Of a stretch of 64,000 nt of DNA, positions 30,349 through 40,060 are shown in pieces (position 1 is the first letter of the stretch; each line of letters opens with the position of its first letter). Below the pieces are notes generated by a model. The model had not been told where the DNA came from. It searched no databases and worked only from the letters and a program-made list of their open reading frames with translations. The translations under genes were made by a program, and so were the position numbers. This DNA is from Chitinispirillaceae bacterium (lineage in GTDB: Bacteria > Fibrobacterota > Chitinivibrionia > Chitinivibrionales > Chitinispirillaceae). The stretch covers positions 1-64,000 of the forward strand of contig JAFGHA010000238.1 in NCBI GenBank assembly GCA_016930275.1, read 5' to 3'.

Positions 30349-31374
30349 ATGAAACTCTGTCGGTTGATTATTGAATGCTGTTTTATTGCAGGAATTTGTA
30401 CAATTCCACTTCAGGCACAGTACCAGAGTGCGGGCAGTGTCTCCTATCAGCACCTGCTGCTTGATTATGATGCCCGATCGGTTGGTATGGCGGGAGCCTC
30501 GGTTGCCGTTCCGGGAAATAGTATCGGTGTGTTCGCCAATTCCGCACTTCCCGCGTCGGTAAAACGCATGGAAGCGCTGGTCGGATATCAGCTGGTACTT
30601 GACGGCGTATGGGGGGCACCACTTGGTATTTCGCGGAGGTTTCCGGGGGTCGGGGTGATAACGGTTGCCCTGCAGGGGTTGACGAGTGGAAATATCGAAG
30701 TCGTTGAAGAGGGGCTGGACCACGAACCGCTCTATACCGGACGATCGGCCTACGACCAGTATATCAGTTCAGGAATTTCTTTGTCACGGGCGTTTCTTAA
30801 CAATCAGCTTCACGCAGGAATAACGTTGCGCGGGCTTTATCGAAGGCTTAACGCCTCACCCGAAACCTACAGTTCAAAGGCGATCGCATTTGACTTGGGG
30901 GTTCAATATTTTCTTATGAGCGATCGGCTCGTACTCGGGGCGGTTGTCCGCAACGCGGGGATGGAAGTCTCGTCGTTCGTTGAAGGTACCACCTATCCTC
31001 TTCCCCTCATGTTTGAAGCGGGAGTATCGTATGTTCCGCGCTATCTCTCTTCGGTGCGTCTTGCACTCGACGTCAATAAAATCAGGGGAGAGTATGCAGG
31101 TTTTGAGCCCGGCCTTGAAGTTGAAATTTATCCACGGGTACTTTTTGCACGTTTCGGCTATGCATTCAGTCAGAGTGATCTCAGCGAACAGTTCAAAAAA
31201 TTCTCCGGAGATCAGGATGAAAATTATCAGAAGAGCAATTGGTCCACTCTATGTACCGGTATCGGCATAAGGACCGGTATGCAACAGGTGAAAATCCAGG
31301 TGGATATCGGCCTTGAGTTCAGAGTCTCCTGGTTACCGCCGTCGCCGGTGGTTTCAGCGCTGGTTGAGTTTTAA
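30349..31374 (+). CDS. PorV/PorQ-like outer-membrane protein
   Basis: YQHLLLDYDARSVGMAGASVAVPGNSIGVFANSALPASVKRMEALVGYQ, typical N-terminal pattern of the family; beta-rich remainder. Confidence 0.75.
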   Translation: MKLCRLIIECCFIAGICTIPLQAQYQSAGSVSYQHLLLDYDARSVGMAGASVAVPGNSIGVFANSALPASVKRMEALVGYQLVLDGVWGAPLGISRRFPGVGVITVALQGLTSGNIEVVEEGLDHEPLYTGRSAYDQYISSGISLSRAFLNNQLHAGITLRGLYRRLNASPETYSSKAIAFDLGVQYFLMSDRLVLGAVVRNAGMEVSSFVEGTTYPLPLMFEAGVSYVPRYLSSVRLALDVNKIRGEYAGFEPGLEVEIYPRVLFARFGYAFSQSDLSEQFKKFSGDQDENYQKSNWSTLCTGIGIRTGMQQVKIQVDIGLEFRVSWLPPSPVVSALVEF

Positions 31375-31679
31375 CATTCCATATTTACTCGGGTATCCGT
31401 TCCGCTAAGCAGAATGGAATCAGTATTCATAATGAAGGATCACCTGAGTAATGCCTCCGGAAACTTGTCGAGCAGTACATCAGCCATGTCCGGAATTTTT
31501 CCGTTATTCTTCGTTATTCGATGAAGTGGTGTGATTTTCGTAGTCTATTACCGGTTGACACTTTTCCCGAAATTGACAAACAGAAAAAGACGACGGAACA
31601 TGATCCTGCATTACGCTACGGCTGACGCCGGATCGTTAATGAAACGTTGTGGATTCAGGAATGAAAAAAGTCGTTTCGA

Positions 31680-32072
31680 CTACTGCAGGTCTTCGATGAG
31701 TTTTTTAAGTCCTGATTTTTCGAAATTGACGAGAATCCGGCTTGGTGTACCACGGTCTTTACCGACAACCACGCCGGACTCCTTCCATTTTTTATGATGG
31801 ATGGTTTCACCGATCACAAAGTGTTCCTGCGGATTATACTGGTGTGCTTCCGTTCCCTGTTCTTCATGGCGGGATTGTTCAATAAGGTCATTCCCGCAGT
31901 AGCAGAATGTTTTGAAACATTTGGTACAGAGGTATTCGAATGTTGAATTACGGTCGACGGTTCGTCCGTTTTCGGCGATACTCCGGTCGAGCTGAACCGG
32001 CGTTATCTTGTCGCAGAAACGACAATACACTTCAAGATCATCTGCCGGTGAAAATGGTGAGGACATGCTCAC
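31680..32072 (-). CDS. Zinc-ribbon-like protein with C-terminal SH3-like domain
   Basis: CRFCDK and CTKCFKTFCYCG cysteine pairs; HHKKWKESGVVVGKDRGTPSRILVNFEKSGLKKLIE. Confidence 0.5.
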   Translation of the reverse strand: MSMSSPFSPADDLEVYCRFCDKITPVQLDRSIAENGRTVDRNSTFEYLCTKCFKTFCYCGNDLIEQSRHEEQGTEAHQYNPQEHFVIGETIHHKKWKESGVVVGKDRGTPSRILVNFEKSGLKKLIEDLQ

Positions 32073-32448
32073 TCCTCCTGTGTAGAACTGCGGAATCTGT
32101 TAGTTCTGCCGCATCGTAATAAAAATGAAAATATAACTTCAAATTTATTACATGGCGAACGTGAAATCAAATAGTTAACATGAAGTGGGTATCCCGCTGG
32201 ATCGCAGGCATGTGCGGTATCACCTTGTGAAACCGGATGCTTCGTGACTACCGTACCCGTTTGACTAGGAGTTGACAGGGCTGTTGCAGCCAACAGTTTT
32301 TCCCGTTTCCCGTGTTTCTTCAACGAAATATGCCGATACGACAGTTTCGAATTGGGTGGGGGTGAACGGAAATTGTTACATGCGGCCTGTTCGTTGTGGT
32401 ATTTTATAGCCGCCGCAGTGTTTGGAATGGAAATGGAACAACAGCAAA

Positions 32449-33381
32449 ATGCGTGTCGTCTTTTTGGGAAGTGCCGATTTCGGTATCCCCGCGCTGGATC
32501 TACTTCACGAGAAATGTACGCTTGCCGGGGTCGTGGCTACACCACCCCGAAAGAGCGGTAGGGGACTGAAATTCATCGAATCTCCAGTCGCAAGGCATGT
32601 ACGAACCTTGGCGGATATCCCGGTACTCACTCCGGAGAGGCTTGATGATTCCTCATTTGTGGCAGCTCTCCGGAAGCTTTCCGCAGACTGTTTTGTCGTT
32701 GTCGCCTACCGTATCCTTCCCAGGGAGGTGTTTTCACTGCCGGAACTGGGAACTTTAAATATTCATGCATCGCTCCTTCCTGCATATCGTGGACCGGCTC
32801 CCATTCAGCGGGCTATTGAAGCGGGCGAACGAGAAACCGGAATCACTATATTCCGGATTGATGAAGGAATCGACACCGGTGAAATCCTCCGGCAGAAGGC
32901 CGTTGCTATCGGTGCAGAGGAAACGACTCCTGAGCTGTACGGCCGATTGAGTCTACTCGGTGCCGAAACACTCGCACTGACGCTTGATGAAATTCAAAAG
33001 GGCGAGTGCACTCCGCAGACACAGGATCATTCGAGGGCGTGTAAAGCTCCGAAATTGAAAAAACACGAATCGATAATCGACTGGAGCCTCACGGCACAGG
33101 AAATTTTCAATAAAATAAGAGCGTTCAAACCATTTCCCGGGACGGCAACGATGACCGGTACCGGTCGCCTCGGTATTGAATGGGGAGTACCGGTTACTGA
33201 AACATCCTCCCGGAAATCATGCGGTTCGGTGGTCGCTGTTCATCCCGACAGTTTCGATGTTCAGACCGGAAACGGATTGTTCCGGGTTCGGGTGGTAAAG
33301 CCGGAAGGAAGGAAAGCAATGGCTGCGGCGGATTATCTGCGCGGCACGATTCTCAGAGAGGGAATGCAATTCAATGAATAG
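32449..33381 (+). CDS. fmt: Methionyl-tRNA formyltransferase
   Basis: MRVVFLGSADFGIPALDLL, NIHASLLPAYRGPAPIQRAI, GITIFRIDEGIDTGEIL. Confidence 0.96.
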   Translation: MRVVFLGSADFGIPALDLLHEKCTLAGVVATPPRKSGRGLKFIESPVARHVRTLADIPVLTPERLDDSSFVAALRKLSADCFVVVAYRILPREVFSLPELGTLNIHASLLPAYRGPAPIQRAIEAGERETGITIFRIDEGIDTGEILRQKAVAIGAEETTPELYGRLSLLGAETLALTLDEIQKGECTPQTQDHSRACKAPKLKKHESIIDWSLTAQEIFNKIRAFKPFPGTATMTGTGRLGIEWGVPVTETSSRKSCGSVVAVHPDSFDVQTGNGLFRVRVVKPEGRKAMAAADYLRGTILREGMQFNE

Positions 33382-34720
33382 CCGACAGCTGGTACTGCGG
33401 GTCATCACCGCCTTTGACAAACGACCGGGTAATCTTGAGCGCATGATGGAACATGCACTTTACGGGTTGCATATCGATCATCGTGACCGCCGTCTGGTTT
33501 TCGAAATGGTGTACGGTATCGTGCGACGTCTGGCGACTCTCGATTACATGATCGACCGGTATGTGACCGACGAAAAGAACCGTCGGGATCACCTCTTACG
33601 ACGGCTGTTGCGCATCGGTCTCTACCAGCTGCTCTATCTCGACCGTATCCCCGATCATGCATCGGTCAACGAAACCGTGCTGCTCGCGAAGGCCGATTAC
33701 CGCGGCAAAGGGCTTGCGGGAACAGTGAATGCGGTACTGCGCAATGTCATAAAAAACAAAAAGCAGGTGGAATTTCCGGACCCGCAGAAGGATCTTACCG
33801 AACGCCTTGCGGTGGAGTTTTCACATCCCCGCTGGCTGATCGAACGGTGGTTGTCGGTTTACGGACTCGCCCGAACCCGGAAGCTTCTGGTGTTCAATAA
33901 CGAAAAACCCTCCATTTATCTGCGGCGTACCATTCGATCGATGTCACGACAGCAGTTCGAGGCTGATGTCAGAATGCTGTGTGATTCTCCCTGCGGATAC
34001 CGTGATCTGTATTACCGTTTGAAAAAGGCGCTTCTTCCTGAGAATATCCAGCTGATCAGGCTGGGATACTGCAATGTTCAGGCACCGTCATCCGGGTGGG
34101 TGGTGGCTATGCTCGATGTGGCGAAAGGAGATCATATCATCGATCTCTGCAGTGCCCCCGGAGGGAAAACCGTCCTGATGGCCGAGCTGGCGGGTGATCC
34201 CGGAACCATATGTTCCTGCGAAGTCAATTTCACCAGGTTGCGCAAAGTGGTTGAGGCGGCGGAGTCGATGCACCTCAGGACCGTTTTTCCGATCGTGGCC
34301 GACGGTAATTTTCCTCCCTTTGACGGTATATTCGATAAGGTACTTCTTGATGCGCCCTGCAGTGCCACCGGCGTCCTGCACCGGCATCCGGAAGCTCGAT
34401 GGATCAGAACGGTAAAGGATCTTGAACGGCTGGTGAAAGTGCAGGAAACGCTCCTTGACTCATCTGTCAAACTGGTGGGGGAAGGAGGCGTCATCGTCTA
34501 TGCGACCTGTTCAGTGGAGCCGGAAGAAAATGAACGGCAGATAGAACGGTTCCTCGTGCGGCACCCTGAATTCATTCTCGATCAGTGTCCGGGGGCGGTT
34601 CCGGAACAATTTATTGATGATAACGGGTATCTGAAAATCACACCATTTGACCATGGCATGGATGGCATGTTTGCCGCCCGGCTGCGGTATGTTGGAAGTA
34701 CATCGACGGATACCCGGTGA
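33374..34720 (+). CDS. rsmB: 16S rRNA (cytosine967-C5)-methyltransferase
   Basis: NusB-like N-terminus; DLCSAPGGKTVLMAELA, LLDAPCSATGVLHRHPEARW, YATCSVEPEENE. Confidence 0.94.
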   Translation: MNSRQLVLRVITAFDKRPGNLERMMEHALYGLHIDHRDRRLVFEMVYGIVRRLATLDYMIDRYVTDEKNRRDHLLRRLLRIGLYQLLYLDRIPDHASVNETVLLAKADYRGKGLAGTVNAVLRNVIKNKKQVEFPDPQKDLTERLAVEFSHPRWLIERWLSVYGLARTRKLLVFNNEKPSIYLRRTIRSMSRQQFEADVRMLCDSPCGYRDLYYRLKKALLPENIQLIRLGYCNVQAPSSGWVVAMLDVAKGDHIIDLCSAPGGKTVLMAELAGDPGTICSCEVNFTRLRKVVEAAESMHLRTVFPIVADGNFPPFDGIFDKVLLDAPCSATGVLHRHPEARWIRTVKDLERLVKVQETLLDSSVKLVGEGGVIVYATCSVEPEENERQIERFLVRHPEFILDQCPGAVPEQFIDDNGYLKITPFDHGMDGMFAARLRYVGSTSTDTR

Positions 34721-34802
34721 CTGAAGGTATTTGACCCTGACTTCCGGAGGGTATACAATAAACAGACGGGCACAAATTCCCCTTGAGGAGGAAACCGGAA
34801 GT

Positions 34803-35459
34803 ATGGATGCAGCACGCACACGGGTAAAACGATGGCTTGGAGGAGTGTTCGGTACCATCTGCCTGATTACTGTCGTATGTACCCCTCCACCATTCGAATT
34901 CATGCTGACCAACAATTATCAGCGTGAGCATTTTTCGGGCAGAGACATCTCCGGTGCGGTCATCGGACTCTGCATGCTGCTCGGTGATACGGGAGACGTA
35001 CCCGGTCGGGATGTCGCCTCGGCGATGATCGGAAAGAAGTTCCGTTCTACACGACCCGATCTGCTGTTCAGGGAACCCGATTCAGTGTTCGGAAGGCTGC
35101 AGCGGATGCTGCCGGACACGGAAGCCGCGGGTTTCCGCTCGCTGCTTTACCATGGGGATGTAGTTGCGCTTCAGGCCCTTGATACTGTCTGGAAGAACCT
35201 CGGATACGATTTTCTGCTTGTCGTGCGTCTGCGCCGCGGGATGTACATCAAAACCTTCAATCAGATCATGCGAAAGCGGTTCCTTGTAGAGGCGGAATTA
35301 TGGGACTGTACGGAGGCGGAAACGGTATGGCGGGTTATTATCGACGGGAAATGTTCGCGACCGGGATATTCCGACCGGCAGTTTCTGCTCGAATCACTGG
35401 TGATGGTTGCGACGGCACTGCCCTCGGCTCTTCCGGCATACGATACCAAAGCGTGGTGA
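34803..35459 (+). CDS. Hypothetical secreted/lipoprotein
   Basis: N-terminal hydrophobic segment WLGGVFGTICLITVVC; ATG at 34803. Confidence 0.5.
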   Translation: MDAARTRVKRWLGGVFGTICLITVVCTPPPFEFMLTNNYQREHFSGRDISGAVIGLCMLLGDTGDVPGRDVASAMIGKKFRSTRPDLLFREPDSVFGRLQRMLPDTEAAGFRSLLYHGDVVALQALDTVWKNLGYDFLLVVRLRRGMYIKTFNQIMRKRFLVEAELWDCTEAETVWRVIIDGKCSRPGYSDRQFLLESLVMVATALPSALPAYDTKAW

Positions 35460-35471
35460 GGAATACAACCG

Positions 35472-35684
35472 GTGAAAGAATGTACTGAACGTCTGGTAAA
35501 AATAGGTTTTTCACGGAATCCGCGTCGTATATTTGACGAAATAGAATCGGTCACGGCGGCGATGGTACGTGACGGCTGGCAGTTGCAGGATTCCTGTATC
35601 GAAGAAGGTCTCGGATCAGCCCATCTTTTTTTTGAACGAACCATCGCTCCGGAACCTTCCGAAGAACACCGGAATGCGAAGTGA
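35472..35684 (+). CDS. Small hypothetical protein (70 aa)
   Basis: Immediate spacing between flanking co-directional genes; compact composition. Confidence 0.5.
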   Translation: MKECTERLVKIGFSRNPRRIFDEIESVTAAMVRDGWQLQDSCIEEGLGSAHLFFERTIAPEPSEEHRNAK

Positions 35685-35708
35685 ATACCCGAACGGAAAG
35701 GAAGACGT

Positions 35709-36083
35709 ATGACCTACCGGTTTGAAAACAGCGGTACCGTTACGATCGTGTACATCACCGGTGATATCGATACTGCCGCCACCACCGCTCAGCTCGATCG
35801 GGAGATTGCCGCAATGATTGCCGGAGGACATCTGCATTTTGTTTTCAATCTCGAAAAAACCACGTATCTTGACAGCGCGGGAATAAGCGTGTTCATCCAC
35901 TGTCTGTGCGGCGTGCAGGAAAAGAATGGCTCAATTGTTCTGGTGGCGCCTGATAATCAGGTCAAACGGGTACTGGAAATGGTGGGGCTCAACCGGCTGA
36001 TTACCACGTATGACACCTTGCACGACGGTCTCGTCGCCGCTGGCGGCGACAACGAAAAATCGCAGCGACCGGCTGCACGGTAA
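35709..36083 (+). CDS. STAS-domain protein, anti-sigma-factor antagonist-like
   Basis: MTYRFENSGTVTIVYITGDID..., FVFNLEKTTYLDSAGISVFIHCL, MVGLNRLITTYDTLHDGL. Confidence 0.9.
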   Translation: MTYRFENSGTVTIVYITGDIDTAATTAQLDREIAAMIAGGHLHFVFNLEKTTYLDSAGISVFIHCLCGVQEKNGSIVLVAPDNQVKRVLEMVGLNRLITTYDTLHDGLVAAGGDNEKSQRPAAR

Positions 36084-36099
36084 GAATGGAGATCGCCGC

Positions 36100-36903
36100 G
36101 TGAGCAGAGGAAAAGGAGTCTCGGTACCGGTTATCGTCATGATCGGGATCGTATTCGCCCTTCTGTCGCTTCTGGCGATCATTTCAGTACAGTTTCTGGC
36201 GGGACATTTTTCGCCGACCGTCGCGAATGCGGAGCGATGTCTGCGCCGAGGGAAAATTGACGAAGGATTCGCTCTTGCCGGGAAAATCAGGGCAGGAACG
36301 GTTGCACGCGAGCTGCTTAGAGGTAAACTTTTTCTGGCACGCGGACTTCAGCAGCGGACCGGTGACGGATGGCGTTCCTATGGGAGCAATCCGGCGGACT
36401 GGCTGCAGGGGGCTGATGCCGACAGCGCGCTCGGCTGTTTCAATGCGGTGCTGGCGGTTGAGAAAGATAATGCGGTCGCATGGTATTTCAAAGGTGTGGT
36501 GTTCAAGGAGAAGGGATGGATGGATCGTGCCGATGACGCATTGCATGAAGCATTGCGGCTCGATCCTGCATCAATTGATACTCGAATGGCACTCGGTTCG
36601 CTGTACGCCCAGACCGACCGGCCCGGCGAAGCGGCCGACCTGCTGCTCGAAGCTTACCGGATGGCTCCTGAAAATCCACAGGTGGCGAAAAACCTGGCAT
36701 TTTTATACCGGTTTCATAATCATAATCCGGAATCCTCGCTGGTATGGCTTAACCGGTATCTCACCATCGCCGACCCGAAAGATATCGATATCAACCGGGC
36801 AAAAACCGAATTCAACGATCTGTTGAGCCGGTATCCTGAATACCGGCCGACTGAACCGCAGGTATGGCGGAACCGGCAGAGAAAGTTTTTTTCACGACGA
36901 TGA
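36100..36903 (+). CDS. Membrane-anchored TPR protein
   Basis: GTG start; TM VPVIVMIGIVFALLSLLAIISVQFL; TPR units (AVAWYFKGVVFKEKGWMDRADDALHEALRLDP). Confidence 0.75.
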   Translation: MSRGKGVSVPVIVMIGIVFALLSLLAIISVQFLAGHFSPTVANAERCLRRGKIDEGFALAGKIRAGTVARELLRGKLFLARGLQQRTGDGWRSYGSNPADWLQGADADSALGCFNAVLAVEKDNAVAWYFKGVVFKEKGWMDRADDALHEALRLDPASIDTRMALGSLYAQTDRPGEAADLLLEAYRMAPENPQVAKNLAFLYRFHNHNPESSLVWLNRYLTIADPKDIDINRAKTEFNDLLSRYPEYRPTEPQVWRNRQRKFFSRR

Positions 36904-37997
36904 CACGAAGCAACGATTCTCCCGAAACAGGAAATGTGGAAGCACTGCGTAAAGTATTTGTCGCCATGAGCGGTGGTGTGGATTCTTCGGTGGCGGCATA
37001 TCTGCTGCGTAAGGACGGTTATATGGTTACCGGCGCAACCATGTGCCTCGGTGTTCCCGACGAACAGGGGCGGGCGGCCTGCTGCGGTCCGCAGGCGGTG
37101 CGTGACGCCCGGGAAATATGTGATCGGCTCGAAATACCGCATTACGTGCTTGATTTTTCCACACAACTTTACAATGACGTGGTCAGAGATTTCGTTGAGA
37201 GTTACGCCCGGGGGCGGACGCCGAATCCGTGTGTGCGGTGCAATCAATACCTCAAGTTTACGTCACTTTACAATTATGCCCGCTCCTGCGGGTACGATGC
37301 CATCGCGACCGGTCACTACACGAGAACCGGAATCCATGAAGGTGCGACCGTACTCATGCGGCACCGTGATCAGAAAAAGGATCAGAGTTATTTTTTGTAC
37401 AGTATTCCCGCCACCGTTCTTGAACGGGTACTGTTTCCGCTCGAAAACCTCGAAAAGAATGCGGTACGAGATCTGGCGCGCACGGCCGGACTGCCGGTCG
37501 CGGAAAAAAAGGAAAGCCAGGAAATCTGCTTCATTCCCGATGATGATTATCGCCGCTTTCTCAGGGAACATGGTATTTCCGATGATCCCGGGCCGATGGT
37601 TGATACATCAGGGAAAGTACTAGGAAAACATCGCGGTATCAGTAACTATACCATCGGACAGCGTAAGGGACTCGGTATCGCTACCGGTTCTCCCCGTTAT
37701 GTAGTGGCACTTCGCCGCAAAGAAAATACCGTTATCATCGGGGGCAAGGAAGATCTGCTTTGCAGTTCCCTTACCGCCCGTGATATCAATCTCTATGTCG
37801 ACCACCTGCCCGAACGGTGCACAGCGAAGGTGCGGTATACACAGACCGATGTTCCCTGCGAAGTACGCAGGGAACACGACCGGCTCACCGTCAATTTTCC
37901 CGATCCGGTCGAAGCGGTGACTCCGGGACAGTCAGTGGTACTCTATCTGGGAGATGTCGTACTCGGTGGAGGAATTATCGATGACGATGATGAATAG
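36900..37997 (+). CDS. mnmA: tRNA-specific 2-thiouridylase
   Basis: VFVAMSGGVDSSVAAYLL, TPNPCVRCNQYLKF, ATGHYTR, QKKDQSYFLYSI, ESQEICFIPDDDYRRFL. Confidence 0.96.
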   Translation: MTRSNDSPETGNVEALRKVFVAMSGGVDSSVAAYLLRKDGYMVTGATMCLGVPDEQGRAACCGPQAVRDAREICDRLEIPHYVLDFSTQLYNDVVRDFVESYARGRTPNPCVRCNQYLKFTSLYNYARSCGYDAIATGHYTRTGIHEGATVLMRHRDQKKDQSYFLYSIPATVLERVLFPLENLEKNAVRDLARTAGLPVAEKKESQEICFIPDDDYRRFLREHGISDDPGPMVDTSGKVLGKHRGISNYTIGQRKGLGIATGSPRYVVALRRKENTVIIGGKEDLLCSSLTARDINLYVDHLPERCTAKVRYTQTDVPCEVRREHDRLTVNFPDPVEAVTPGQSVVLYLGDVVLGGGIIDDDDE

Positions 37998-38036
37998 CCG
38001 GTATCGTTTTTTCCACCGGAAGCTGTTTTTTCAATC

Positions 38037-39920
38037 ATGAATGCACCGGTCGCTGCAGTCTGCCGGAATGGCTCCTCGTGGCTGTTCTTCAATGAGCCGC
38101 ATGCGGTAGTGACCACTTCACAAATAGAAGAAGTGACTGCATGCCTGCAACGTATTGCGCAGTATACCGCCTCAGGTTTTTACGCCGCAGGATTTATCGG
38201 GTACGAAGCGGCTGCCGCTTTCGATCCAGCGCTGGTTTCCTTTCCGCCCGATGAGGTACCGCTGCTCTGGTTCGGTATTTTCCGGGATCCCGTGGCAGCG
38301 GCAACCCTGCCGGCAACCGGGTTCGCTCCCGCACCGCCGATATGGCAACCGTCAATTACCTACGATTCGTATATCCATGCCGTCGAACGGATCAAATCGC
38401 ATATTGCGGCCGGGGACACCTATCAGGTAAATTATACGTTCAGACTCACCGCTCCCTTTACCACTGATCCCTGGGAGTATTTCACTGCAGTGGCGGTGCT
38501 GCACCCTGCGCCCTTTGCCGCCTATATTAATGCAGGTCGTTTTCATGTCTGTTCATTTTCCCCGGAACTATTTTTTTCACTTGACGGCACTGCGATTACC
38601 ATGCAGCCGATGAAGGGTACCGCACGCCGTGGTGCCGGCAGTGATGAAGACGTTGCTCTGGAACAGCGTCTGCTGAAAACCGCCAAGGAACGGGCGGAAA
38701 ATATTATGATCGTCGATATGATCCGTAACGATATCGGAAGAATCGCCCGGAGCGGATCGGTTCATGTCTCGGAGTTATGCGCGATACGCCGGTATCCGAC
38801 GCTGTTGCAGATGGTATCCACGGTTGAAGGTGAGGTAACGGTGACGCTACCTGAACTTTTCGGCGCGCTTTTTCCCTGTGCTTCGATAACCGGTGCTCCC
38901 AAAATACAGACCTGTTCCATCATCCGTGACCTCGAAACGACACCGCGCCATGTCTATTGCGGTGCCGTCGGATATTGGGGGCCGCAAGGAGAGAGCCGTT
39001 TCAACGTCGCCATCCGGACACTCCTTGTTGATACCGAAAAGCAGCAGGCGGAATACGGTACCGGTAGCGGTATTGTCTGGGACAGTGTTCCCGAAGCGGA
39101 ATTCGGAGAATGCATGCTGAAAACCGCGGTCGTCAATCCGAAGTACCATATGCACACAACGGAAACCGTGCCGAACCCGCTCTTTGTGCGCGGTAACGGT
39201 TCCGCCACGGTGATGAAAGGATCCGTTGGTGAGGGTACCGGCGAACCGTTGTGTATCGTCGAAACCATGCTCTGGACATCCGGTGAGGGATATTTTCTTC
39301 TTGACGCACATCTCAAACGGCTCATGAATACTGCCGTATCCTTCGGTGTCACTCTTGACGAAGTATCGCTGCGTGAGCGCCTGCTGCGAACTGCCGGAGC
39401 GTTAACCGGCTCCCGATACCGGGTCAGATTGACCGTTGATCTCAATGGAGGGGTCGTCATAGTGACAACAGAGTTTCCGGGGGTATCGGAGGCGATACCG
39501 CTGCCGGTCCGGCTTGCGGCATATCCGGTAGAAAGCTCCGACCCGTATCTGTATGTAAAGACCACCCGGCGCCGGCAGTATACCATTGCACAACAGAACG
39601 GTGTGGTTGGGGAGGAACTGCTGTTTTTCAATGAGCGGGAGGAACTCACCGAAATGTCGATCGGTAATGTGGTACTGGAGATGAGGGACGGAAAACGGTA
39701 TACACCACCGGTCTCGTGCGGGCTGCTGCCTGGTGTGTTCCGGGAACATTGTCTTACAGCGGGTACGATTACCGAGCGCACACTCCGGGTAGAGGAGCTG
39801 CAGCGGGCGGTAAAGGTCTTCCGGATCAATTCGGTCCGTAGATGGCAGGAATGCCGGATTACAGGTTACGGCAGCAGAAATACCGCTACGATTTTTCACC
39901 GGGATCCGGTTTGTAAGTAA
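38037..39920 (+). CDS. Aminodeoxychorismate synthase component I fused to class IV aminotransferase/lyase domain
   Basis: Chorismate-binding motifs (AGDTYQVNYT, MKGTARRG, MIVDMIRNDIGRIA, ITGAPKIQTCSII, YCGAVGYWGP) then class IV-like C-terminus (KTTRRRQYTIAQQNG, LLFFNEREELTEMSIGNVVLE, PVSCGLLPGVFREHCL). Confidence 0.92.
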   Translation: MNAPVAAVCRNGSSWLFFNEPHAVVTTSQIEEVTACLQRIAQYTASGFYAAGFIGYEAAAAFDPALVSFPPDEVPLLWFGIFRDPVAAATLPATGFAPAPPIWQPSITYDSYIHAVERIKSHIAAGDTYQVNYTFRLTAPFTTDPWEYFTAVAVLHPAPFAAYINAGRFHVCSFSPELFFSLDGTAITMQPMKGTARRGAGSDEDVALEQRLLKTAKERAENIMIVDMIRNDIGRIARSGSVHVSELCAIRRYPTLLQMVSTVEGEVTVTLPELFGALFPCASITGAPKIQTCSIIRDLETTPRHVYCGAVGYWGPQGESRFNVAIRTLLVDTEKQQAEYGTGSGIVWDSVPEAEFGECMLKTAVVNPKYHMHTTETVPNPLFVRGNGSATVMKGSVGEGTGEPLCIVETMLWTSGEGYFLLDAHLKRLMNTAVSFGVTLDEVSLRERLLRTAGALTGSRYRVRLTVDLNGGVVIVTTEFPGVSEAIPLPVRLAAYPVESSDPYLYVKTTRRRQYTIAQQNGVVGEELLFFNEREELTEMSIGNVVLEMRDGKRYTPPVSCGLLPGVFREHCLTAGTITERTLRVEELQRAVKVFRINSVRRWQECRITGYGSRNTATIFHRDPVCK

Positions 39921-40060
39921 TTTCCGGACAGACACTAAGTATATTTTCCGGGTATCCCTGGTAGTACATGGGGGGGATGAGCAACTGTTTTTTCAACCGC
40001 CGATGAAGAGCTCCGGTTAAAACATCGTGACCTTCACCGGCCGTAGTGAGGAGATTTTTC

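Noticed and set aside
38954-39829. 291-aa minus-strand ORF opposite the pabB-like fusion
   Set aside because: Ser/Arg-rich antisense translation typical of shadow frames.
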